Assembly: GCF_932526225.1 (NCBI RefSeq)
Contig: NC_064038.1
Span: 5,750,741-5,814,740 of the forward strand
Source of the DNA: Nematostella vectensis
Lineage: Eukaryota > Cnidaria > Anthozoa > Actiniaria > Edwardsiidae
DNA: 64,000 bases
Reading direction: 5' to 3'
Shown here one piece after another: positions 37,919 to 64,000 of the stretch. How positions within the stretch are numbered: position 1 is the first letter of the stretch; each line of letters starts with the position of its first letter. The translations under genes were made by a program, and so were the position numbers. A model generated the notes under the pieces. It was not told where the DNA came from. It did no database searches and worked only from the letters and a program-made list of their open reading frames with translations.

Positions 37919-38036
37919 GCGCAGAAAATACTGCGCATTTTCTCCGCCGACCAATACTCGTGTGCAGTACGTTCGGCGCCATTTTGAAAAACACATCTCA
38001 GAGCATCTAAAGTTTCGTGTTTATTATCCCAGAGAA
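37919..38036. promoter_or_regulatory. Bidirectional promoter between DAP3 and cactin
   Basis: The DAP3 start codon (37918, minus) and the cactin start codon (38037, plus) are separated by 118 bp. The interval and its edges include GC-rich words such as GGCGGCCGCCATCTTGGAT (a YY1-like AAGATGGCGGC on the minus strand, overlapping the DAP3 start) and TTCGGCGCCATTTTG. No TATA box is evident. Shared control is inferred from spacing. Confidence 0.7.
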
Positions 38037-55120
<17,084 letters not shown>

Positions 55121-55162
55121 TACCAGAACAGGTGCTCACGCCAAAGTGCAACATATAACTAC

Positions 55163-55168
55163 AATAAA
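55163..55168 (+). terminator. Polyadenylation signal of cactin
   Basis: AATAAA 43 bp after the cactin stop codon, in the correct orientation. Confidence 0.7.
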
Positions 55169-55397
55169 CTCTCCAGCTTAACGACACAAGAATCAAGCGC
55201 TCTCTTTCCTCAGATACGGATTTTAAAAATTGCATCTTTAGAAACTGTATTTTCACTCAAGTTTACAGAATAGTCTAAGAGGCTCTCAGTTGTATAATCT
55301 ATAAGAAAAACTAGTTCCTATTTATTAGACTTTGTCGAAATGAAAATATTCTCTGCAGTTTTACACCTTGTATTATATAACAATGTGAAATGCCCCA

Positions 55398-55580
55398 TTA
55401 AAGGCCGATCATGCTGCCATTTTATGATCCCTCTTAACGCTAAGTCACACAAGCATCAATTTCCATCAGCTAATTCAAACTAGTAACCAAGACATTTTCA
55501 ATCAAATATCAACAATAACCTACCAGACTTCATTTGTAGATTGTTATTTTGCAAGTGTCCTTACGAATAAACTGCTGTAT
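55398..55580 (+). repeat. Dispersed repeat family B, diverged copy
   Basis: AAGGCCGATCATGCTGCCAT, ATCAGCTAATTCAAACTAGT, AACCAAGACATTTTCAATCA and AGACTTCATTTGTAGATTG follow the order of 848-1010 with about 80% identity by eye. Confidence 0.75.
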
Positions 55581-56150
55581 TATTATTGCATGATAAACAA
55601 AATAACAAAGATCTACATTATTTAAGACATCTCTTTTTATGTCATCCCCAGGAAGTGATATCACAATAAACAAATTCTTAATTGTCACAATTGTTTATTT
55701 GTGTAAAGCTCTCAGGTATGTTACAAGTAAGGAAGTCAGTAAAGCCTGTTTAATTAAAACAACTGTATCCATTCAATATCTTGAATGCATTAGACAGAAA
55801 TTGTGTAGATAGAATAAATGTAATGTCTCTAATCCCTTATCCTTTGGCAATCCATTTCTATACTAAATAATGTCAATTTTTCTGACAATAAAATTGATTT
55901 CCACACATATATTTGCTTATACTTATGTAGCTCTATGCAAATCCTAGAATTAAGAGTTAAAGAGTAAACCAGTTACCAAAATTTTTGAAGTAGGACATTG
56001 AGCCCAGTTCCCAAAATTCTACTTCAAAGATCTCCAAAATAACAAAATAAAAAATGTTAAAAGTGATGCTATGGGTAAAAGTAAAGTTAAAATTTGTGTA
56101 AATACAGAAAATCCAGGGTTTTAAAATGAAAAATTAATTTGTATATATGT

Positions 56151-58908
56151 TTAATCTGATACATCGATGATAAGCGGGGTGATGAATTCGCTATGGCGGA
56201 TTCCAAGAGAGATCTTTGGCGCTTGGTGTTTGTTGATGTAGACTTTCTCTGGACTGTGAGCACCAGGCCCGGGTTTCTTTGTACTGTCTGCAAAACAAAT
56301 GAGCACATTGTGAGACTAAAGTCCATCTAACAGTCTTCACACAGAATATAGACCATCAAGGTTGGGAAGAACTACTTCGACTGGAAGACGATTAAGAAAC
56401 ACTGCAAGCAATAGTTTGCATAGCAAGCGTTTTGCAAAGAATGGGACCACAACTGGCAGTAACCTGAATATCAGGCCCTCCTATGTTTCTATCGCACCGG
56501 CAAGGAAAATTAAGAACCTTGTGATCAAGGACAAGATGCTTTAACTACCAATAATGAATAGCAGAAAAACTGTTACATAAACATCAGTTTGCTTTAAAGC
56601 CAGTAATAACATGTGAAATATGTTTTAGAAACAAAATCTTGACTTGTGATGGCTCAACAAATCATGTAATCATGCCCCTATTATTATGCATTCGTTAACA
56701 CATACCTCCAGGCATGTAGCTCCTGCCAAGCATTGAATACTGTGGCTGTCGGTTCTTGTATGTGTTGGGAATTGTTGTGTTATATTTGCCAGGTCCAGGG
56801 GCTTTGGCCAGATCCTCAGAGAAGCTACCGGTAGTAGCTCGACCAGTCATAGAGTATGACGCAGAAGAATACTTGTTTGGAACTTTGGGGCCGAGGAGTT
56901 GGGGAAGATTGTAGGCGTTTGGTGAGGGGGAGGCGTCTCCTACAAAAAGAGTATAAAAAATAATGTAAGAATAATGTTTGTAACTGATAGAAAGAAGAAT
57001 GTAACTTTTAATGTCTGTAACTAATCGTAGAAAGATATACTTTTGTTTTGTCTTAGCACAAATTAAAAACACTGTGCCTCCATGACAACAATTTCCTTTT
57101 AAAACTAGTCAATTTTAATATAACTCATTAGCTTGGTAAAACTGCCAAGTGAACGTGAAACAGAACCCAATTAAACCCATACAACCAATTTACATATGAA
57201 TTGCGCTCTCTGTAAGTGGTAAAAACAAACTGCAATAGTTATTTTTACTTACGTTTCCTATATCGTGTCCTGCCACCCATGGAATAGGCCGGTGCGTGCC
57301 GCTCTCCCTGCGGATGGACTTTCTCAGGCGAATACGCGCCAGGGGCAGGGGTCTTGAATGTGTCTAACATGAAAAAAAAAAACATCACAATCAGACCGAG
57401 AATTATTTTTTTCCCTTTTCGTGATGAAACAACCTCCCAATTAACTCAAAAACAGGCTTATCCTGTTATCATTAATTCATGAAATTGGACTAATCATTGA
57501 GCCGAACAAAGACGATTTAGCACTTGAATGGTTTCATGATAAAAGACATTCAGATGCCAGCATTCGCGTGGGTTTTATATTACTCAATTTGTAAACTTAC
57601 TTGGATCTCTTTGCCTCCCGAGGACTGAGTAGCTTGGCGTTCCGTCTTTTCCATGTTTCGTGATGGATGGATCGATTCTATATCCAGGTCCGGGGCTACA
57701 ATCCTTTTTAAACACTGCGAATAAAACGTTTCATTCATTGAGATCGAATTATACTTGTACTGTCGCTTGGCAACGGATTGTCAACATTACATGACATTTA
57801 GTTAAAACGGCTTCTTCTCACTTCAAAATAAGATTAAACAAATAAAATAAGATCACAGTTTTTACTTACTTGAGTTTTCTAGCCTTGTACCAAATGAATA
57901 TGCTGGTGCTCTGTTTTTCGTGAAATCGTGTTCGGGAAAACCGCATGTCGACGGCAGGCCATATCTACCAGGACCCGGGCCTAAAATTACATAATTCCAA
58001 ACATGAATATCAGGAGAAACCAGCTACACCATATACCCATTACAATTTTTAGCTTATACTATGTAGCAAACCAGTAACTGCAAGACTGACATTTGTAGTA
58101 TATTCTAATAATTGTATAGATATCAAGCTGTGAAAAATTTATAAACTTTCCCTTGGGCCGTGTTCGACTTTAATCTCTTATTGCCAGACTTGATACCTGA
58201 TTTAAGAAGAGAAATTTGCCTACAAGAAAATGAACCAGTGATGGTTAGAAAGTCCGCTTTTGATTGGCAAGGATCGAGAGATTTCCACTTTAGAAAGTTG
58301 ATTATGTCTCAAAAACATCGGGTGCGCAGCTAATTCAATCCAAAACGCTTCGAGACAAATGTCTAGAAATAAAACACACTCTGAACAAGTAGATAATATT
58401 CAGCAATAAGCTCGATAACAGTGTTTATTTATAAACGAGTTTCAACTCACAGAATATGAAGATGAATGTTTATGATCATAAATAACTTGCGAGAATTTAA
58501 TAATTATCTTAATAGTCGCAGCGAACAGGAACTCTGACAACAGGACACTGGGCCACGGTTTCTTTAGCAATGTCAATACACTAGGTTACGCTACAATAAC
58601 AGCAAAAATTGATAGACGAAACCGGCTCGGTGCAGGAAGCCATTTAGAGATAATTTGAGTTCGAGTTTCATTCAAAGAAAAATACTCATCTGAATTATAA
58701 TCTAATACACACTGGTGTCAAGTTTACATAGGAAGGTATAATTTCTAAATAATAACCTCTAGTGGAACAACCTGTAAAATATTTGGCATCGAAAGTCAAG
58801 TGTTCGAATAAAACATCTTCGAATCTCGTGGTCACAAACTAACTCACCTCTTTCGCGAGCTGCGATGAGAATTTGTTTGGTTTCTGATTCTCCGCCTGTT
58901 TCAGTCAT
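56151..58908 (-). CDS. ODF3: ODF3/CIMAP1, SHIPPO-repeat protein of sperm tails and cilia
   Basis: Outer dense fibre protein 3 family: an axonemal microtubule-associated protein of sperm flagella and cilia. Exons on the minus strand: 58908-58848, 57980-57870, 57714-57601, 57363-57253, 56939-56706 and 56287-56151, together 768 nt (255 residues, against 254 in human). All introns are phase 1. The protein carries the family's Pro-Gly-Pro repeats: PGPGRY (about 22-27), [25 protein letters not shown] and a final [11 protein letters not shown]. It also carries the linked [33 protein letters not shown] motifs. The C-terminus [15 protein letters not shown] closely follows the mammalian protein. Convergent with cactin, divergent from the PDI-like gene 854 bp away. 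Confidence 0.93.
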
Positions 58909-59762
58909 TTTATCTTGTTTCAATCAGGATCTAGAGTGAGTTTTACTGTAGTAGAACAGGCCTGGTGTAGTAATCAACACTAGCTTCCTCCCTCTGCTGC
59001 GTTCTTGTGCTTGAAAGCGCTTCTCTGTCGGAATCAATGGTTTTGAGATATTTGTTGCTATGACGCTATCACCAGGCAACGCGCACCACGTAGCAACTTG
59101 TAAATAAAGCGTACCGCTTCCGGTCAGCGTTCGAATGACAAAAAATCCAATTCCCGACAAAAATAATACTTATTGCCTCCTATTTCTTTCGTATTAGACA
59201 TTTTTTTTTATTTTGGGCACCTCGTGTTTGTCTAATCTATGTGATTAGTTGTGGTAACTGTGTGAAATCTGTGTAGGAATTTCAATCACTAGCCACCGGA
59301 AATTTGATTACACTATTTGTAAAGACCACAGGCATCCCAAACCTTTTTTATTCGGACGAAGTATATCAACTAGAATAAATTGTAAACAACTTATGCTTAT
59401 ACTAATAGTATACAGGGCAAAATTACTAAAAACGAGGGCATATTTTTTTCATTGGGGGAAAAATTGCTTTGCTGCGATTGTTATTCAAAATCTGTTTTCA
59501 TTTTTTATCCATTATTCCCCAGACTGCACGCTTGAAAGCAACCCCTGTGATGGGAACCCTGTGGTTGTAAACAGGTCTCTTGATGTGTTAAGCATACGAC
59601 AGGTACTTTCAGTGTCCAAGTGGTCAGAAGAACAAAACAAATTCCGTAGCATGTAATCACTGCTAGAAGTGCCAAACATCGCAACCTTCTACTATCAAAC
59701 ATAACAGCTACGGAGAACCCACATCTTCCCGTTGGAGCCTTAAGAAAAGGTCCCCTTAGATC
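58909..59762. promoter_or_regulatory. Divergent intergenic/promoter region of ODF3 and the PDI-like gene
   Basis: The 854 bp between two opposite start codons must hold both promoters. RFX/X-box-like half sites (GTTGCTATGAC at 59054, AGGCAAC at 59074, TAGCAAC at 59091) lie 145-190 bp upstream of the ODF3 start. Ciliary genes often carry X-boxes there, but no full consensus is present. Confidence 0.45.
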
Positions 59763-62700
59763 ATGCGGGCGTTTTGTGTGCTCTTGGGGTTGCTTGCATT
59801 TCTTGCTGGTTTAATCACAGGGGAAATATTGGAGTTGGACGATGACAACTTCGAGCAAACTGTCAAGTCCTCGCCTTTGGTTCTGGTGGATTTCTACGTC
59901 CCTTGGTAAGCTTTTATAATGATTTTCACGGCGGAACGCGCTCATAATTTTAGTCAGTATTATTCTCTGGTTAATCATCAAATTTATCCTAGCATCCCAT
60001 TTTTGTCACCAGTATCAACATCACACGCTCCTTCTCATGTTTGGTATTTCAACAAGTAAAACATAGATTTGTAACGATAGCGTTATTATCGCTATCCTCT
60101 TGCGCCACCTAAAAAACTAATACGAAACCGTGCTCTACCGCAAGCTATTTTTATTTTACTTTAGATTATCACTGTGTAAAAGATTTTTCTAGGAATGTGA
60201 TTTTGTGTACCTTTAAAAATCAATGCCCGTAAAGATTAAATCATCTTAGAAATCACAAATAATGTTCTAGAACAAGATCAATATTTGCTGGAAAAAAAAG
60301 ATAAATAAAAATGCTTTAGATATTGCGAGAATTTAAAAAAATGTGATGACCGCGGTACGGACTGCAGGCGGCCATATTGGATCATAAAAGTGTTGATGTC
60401 AGTTGGACGTCACGCAAATCAAGTCATTTTTGGGCGGATTGGTTGATCTGTTATTTTTCGGATTTATAGCATTACTCTCTCTTTTATTCACTATCGCAAG
60501 AGCTTCCTAGGTGCGCCAGCATTCCATGTGCGATTTTATTTTCGCATCTAAACGTTTAGAACGTTTGGAAAATATATTGACGTATTCTCTGTTGTATCGT
60601 ATTAATGCCGCTTAGAAAAGCATTCGTCTGATTAGTCTATTTAGCTCGAATCACAACTAGTCATTATCCCGTACAGTTCAGTTCATTGAGGGGCCATCCA
60701 TTCAAATTTTGGGGATATGGGTGGACATTTTGAAAAATCACGCATACCCATACTGTGAACATGCAAGCCAACCGTGGAAACAAAAAAAGCTCCGCTGAAA
60801 AGCCCGTCCCCCTCCCCCTACACATAATTCTCAAAAGCTAAATGGATGGTTTGCCTAAAATTGTAATGAAGCTCTCCTCCAAATTAAAAAAAAAAATAAA
60901 AATGAGAGATATACGTTTCTCATAGGTGTCCCCACTGTACGAACCTGAACCCTGAGTTCACCCAAGCTGATAGTGTTCTTGCGAAGACACAACCGACTGT
61001 CCGTTTGGCCAAGGTAAAGAAGAACTTTGCGTGTATCTCTGTTCGTCATTAGAAAGGACCAATCGCAAAGGGGAAGATTCAACCCTTCCCATTATCCCTT
61101 GCGTACTCACAAATTACCCACCTGGGTAATGCGAAGCAGGAAGAAACATAGTCTGCTTAGCAGTCACTCTTGTTAGTCACGCTATAGCGTCACGCTATAG
61201 CGTGAGAGTTAGAGTTCTCATGTTACTCACTCTCTTCCTAAAGCTGCTTGCGCCAGCATTTGGCGACGGCTGGCCCAGCCGTGATGCCGCTGTTTGAACA
61301 GCATAGGAGATGCTGCTGGTAGTTCGCTAGTATTTCCTTTGTCTTGTGGTCAGTCAGCGAGAATTAGCCAGCAATGCTGGCAGATTTTTTGCGCCATTTT
61401 CACGTGGCTTTAGCAGAGAAGTTAGACAATGTTTCGTGACACATGAAGACACGCGACTTACAGGTGTTTGACCATATGCACACTGCTCGCGTAAAATGCA
61501 CGATCTTGTGTGACAGGATCACGTGCCAGTGTTTGTATGTTACATGCTCGAGGACCCAGGTGACCACGGGTGCTAGTGACTACTGGGAGCGCCCGCAAAG
61601 TACGCTGGATCCCCGAGCATGTGTATGTTTCTGCTAAGCGCACTGGTCTTGCCTTCACATTGTCCACTGCAAACACTGGCCAGGCTTCCTATCAACAACT
61701 TTACGTTTATAGGTGAATTGCAACGCGTTCAACACCAAGAGAATCTGCAAGGATAACAACGTTCGCTTCCTCCCCTGGCTGGTACTTTTTTCGCAGGGAA
61801 AATCTTTCAAACTTTACGGAGATTTACCGAGAGATGCTCGTAAGTACTCGTAAAACCCTCGCAAATACTCGTAAGTTGCTCGTAAGTGCCCGTAAGATGC
61901 TCGAAAGTCGGCTTCTAGTTTTCGTGTTGGCAAAAGTCAACACCAAGACTAGCGAATCTGGTGAACGGAGACTGGCGAATTGCCAGTAGCGGATCTAGGG
62001 GAAGGGTTTAGGGGGTTTAAACTCCCAGCTTTTTCTTTATTTTTGAACAACTCTTAAACTCTTAAAGACAAACTGACTATGCAGTTGTATAGTGATGGGG
62101 CTATTGGCAGCCGCAGTTACGTTTCCATATCTTTGATTTTGGTGAAGATATAAGGGTTCAAATACTTATAAAATGACTTTGATATAAATGTTTGAAGTTT
62201 ACTTTTGGGCTGCCAGAAAGCCATATGGAACAAAAACAATTACCCCCCCCCCCCCCCTTTGTCACTGAGGCAAACCCCCCTTGAATGAAAAGCTAGATCC
62301 GCCCCTGATTGCACTAAGATATCACAGGACGTTTTGGATGGAAACTCTGAGAGTTCCAACTCCAACAGCCAGAAAGTTTCTATATCAGAAAGGGATTATT
62401 TTCGTTGACATTGTAACTCTCCCGCGATTTTTAATCCAGGACCTTTTAATGCAATTCATCTGACTTGATTTTTTGTTTTTGTTTCACTTGTAGCGACCAT
62501 CATCAAGTTCATGAACACCGCGGTGCAAAAACCGGATCTCCTAGACTCGCTCCAGGACTCCACTCCACAGAACAAGATGCAGCCGAAAGACACTTGTGAC
62601 GAGGCTTCTAAAGACCAGGGGGCCGCGCCTGACCCAGCATCCCCTGCGGTCCTCAACCTCAATGACCAGAACTTCAACGAGACCATCAAAAAGAACGAAT

Positions 62701-63720
62701 ACGTACTGGTGGATTTTTACGCGCCTTGGTGAGTGTTGTCAGCGGACACTTTGAAAAATCCCACAGTGCTTCGTGTGTATTAAACAAAGAGCAGAACAAA
62801 GAATAAATAAAAACGACAGTATTCTTCTTTATTTTCCTGTAAACATGAATTTGATAAACCAGGATTCAGCAATAAATAACGGTTACCCAGTAAGCACAGT
62901 GCGATAACAATAAACGGATTCTTGAGTGCAACTTGCACTGAAATCTATAAAGAGATAACACATCAAAATTGCTTCAAATTCCTCCCGCAGAACTGCCGAA
63001 GAGCGTTTCGCAATGTGGGCATTTGAATATGCCTGCTAAAGTTTTTGAAACTTCTTTTATAGTATGTTCTCCAAGAAGCAATCGATGCACGTTTAAAACT
63101 TTCATTTTAAAACTGCTGTGTGAAGCATTATTAATATCTACTATATATATGCTGTGTGGAGCATTATTAATATCTCCTATATATAAGCTAATATATATTG
63201 TGGGAAAAGAAAAGAACACTAGTTATCGGCACTAGTCGGGCAAATGACAAGCATTACCACTGTATAATTACCCGCGCAATTCAGCAAATATTTTAAAGTA
63301 CTTTACGAAGTGATATTTTAAAGTACTTTACGAAGGCAGCATTCCTATTTCTTTACCTCTTCACTAAGACGGCCTTTTTCATTTCTACACGGAATCAGGA
63401 CACATTTTACAATGTTCGGTCTTGCAGGTGTTCAGATTGCCAGCGTCTGAGCCCACTCTTCGACACAGCGGCGCTCCAGTTGAGAGATAACAACCCATCA
63501 CTGCGTTTTGCAAAGGTAATATATTCGATTGACGAGTGCAAAGTGTTGTGTGACAAGTTAACGCAACACCTTTTATTCTCTTAGGTTGTGTGTGACAAGG
63601 GGCACGCCGATTCTTTTGGGGTGTGTGGTGAAGCCCATCTCAAGTTCTTCCCGTGGGTTGTACTCTACCACAACAGCCAACAGGTCAAGACTTATCCATT
63701 CGAGAATTGGCCAGACACAT
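59763..63720 (+). CDS. Secreted/ER thioredoxin (PDI-like) protein, 3' end not in window
   Basis: Thiol-disulfide exchange protein of the secretory pathway by family. Exons read: 59763-59905, 60926-61013, 61713-61839, 62494-62728, 63428-63515 and 63585-63720, in frame throughout. A signal peptide (MRAFCVLLGLLAFLAGLITG) is followed by thioredoxin module 1 with CPHC at 49-52 and a proline loop RFLPWLVLF. A linker of about 55 residues rich in Asp/Pro/Ala follows, then module 2 with an unusual CSDC at about 199-202 and KFFPWVVLY. Both modules are cut by introns at identical places and phases (2, 0, 1) and both have an 88-nt exon, which shows a module duplication. The last exon is ended at the GTGAGT at 63721 because the first module has a donor at the same position. 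If that site is ignored, the frame runs on to a stop at 63808 through repeat-like sequence. No ER retrieval signal is seen. Orthology is not assigned. Confidence 0.8.
61177..61205. repeat. Palindromic CACGCTATAGCGTG repeat
   Basis: TCACGCTATAGCGTCACGCT then ATAGCGTGA contains two overlapping perfect palindromes, able to form hairpins. It lies in intron 2 of the PDI-like gene. Confidence 0.8.
61833..61910. repeat. 11-bp tandem repeat copying the exon 3 donor of the PDI-like gene
   Basis: Exon 3 ends GAGATGCTC with donor GTAAGT. The following intron reads ACTCGTAAAAC, CCTCGCAAAT, ACTCGTAAGTT, GCTCGTAAGTG, CCCGTAAGAT, GCTCGAAAGTC, that is, six or seven degenerate copies of CTC plus GTAAGT. Confidence 0.85.
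61984..62307. mobile_element. hAT-like MITE with CAGNNGCGGATCTAG ends
   Basis: It begins CAGTAGCGGATCTAGGGG and its reverse-complemented right end is CAGGGGCGGATCTAGCTTTT. It is flanked by the direct repeat ATTGC. Length 324 bp. CAG..CTG termini with a GCGGATC core are typical of widespread non-autonomous hAT-type elements; the class call is inference. Confidence 0.7.
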
Positions 63721-64000
63721 GTGAGTTTTTGTGGAAACTATTCCAGGCAGAGGCGGGTCCAGAATTTGTCAAAAAAGGGGTTCATTTATTTAAGCTAAAC
63801 CAAATCTAACAAAATCTCAGTTACATTGCACCCCTAAACTTCACGCATCTCCAGTTTCTCGCCATATCTCTGTCAACATTTTCGCTCAACCAAGGGTCTT
63901 CTGGGTAATGCTCAATTAGACGCTATAACATTACCCATAAATCCTGGGAACGAGGCTGTTTCTCGCAATGTTGCTCTAACAGAGTGCCATCCCTAGACCA
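63721..64000. other. Intron or 3' tail of the PDI-like gene
   Basis: It starts with GTGAGT. Text at about 63746-63785 (GGCAGAGGCGGGTCCAGAAT) resembles the GCGGATC-type element end, supporting an intron here. No further exon is recognised. Confidence 0.5.

Larger units (their letters stand above)
55121..56150. other. Convergent intergenic region between cactin and ODF3
   Basis: It contains the 3' ends of both genes. Besides a copy of dispersed family B at 55398-55580, nothing coding is seen. Confidence 0.6.

Noticed and set aside
63721-63808. C-terminal extension of the PDI-like protein to a stop at 63808
   Set aside because: The homologous module ends its exon at the same point with a GTAAGT-type donor, and the following text resembles a transposon end.

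Overview
This is eukaryotic, intron-rich animal DNA. All protein genes are split into short exons with GT-AG introns, and the content (a Cys-loop acetylcholine receptor, DAP3/mS29, cactin, a SHIPPO-repeat axonemal protein, a PDI-like protein) is metazoan. The compact introns, abundant 30-50 bp minisatellites and many small inverted-repeat elements look like a cnidarian such as a sea anemone. That species guess is inference, not proof.

Layout. 1-12.18 kb: a recently amplified block in which a 954-bp segment occurs three times, each followed by a long array of a 41-bp minisatellite; no gene is recognised. 13.72-25.31 kb (minus): a nicotinic acetylcholine receptor alpha-type subunit in seven coding exons, with intron 2 almost filled by a 5.2-kb minisatellite. 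25.31-28.60 kb: intergenic, with two small inverted-repeat elements. 28.60-37.92 kb (minus): DAP3 (mitochondrial ribosomal protein mS29) in 14 exons. 38.04-55.12 kb (plus): cactin in 24 exons, head-to-head with DAP3 across only 118 bp. 56.15-58.91 kb (minus): an ODF3/CIMAP1 orthologue in six exons, 3'-to-3' with cactin. 59.76 kb to beyond the last recognised exon (plus): a secreted or ER thioredoxin/PDI-like protein with two thioredoxin modules, whose 3' end is not in the window. The exon chains were built by reading splice sites by eye. For nAChR, cactin and ODF3 the summed exon lengths are divisible by three and give proteins of 528, 699 and 255 residues.

The most unusual signal is a recurrent architecture. 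At about ten exon-intron junctions in four different genes, the adjacent intron carries a tandem repeat whose unit copies the junction itself: the last or first bases of the exon, the GT donor or AG acceptor, and some intron. Examples are the 44-bp array at the nAChR exon 2 donor, the 26-bp array at the DAP3 exon 8 donor, the 32-bp array at the cactin exon 10 acceptor, the 47-bp array at the cactin exon 18 donor, and an 11-bp array at the PDI-like exon 3 donor. Unit lengths and sequences are unrelated between loci, so this is not one repeat family; it looks like independent, repeated seeding of tandem duplication at splice junctions. At least seven different inverted-repeat elements (MITE-like) also lie in introns and intergenic DNA.
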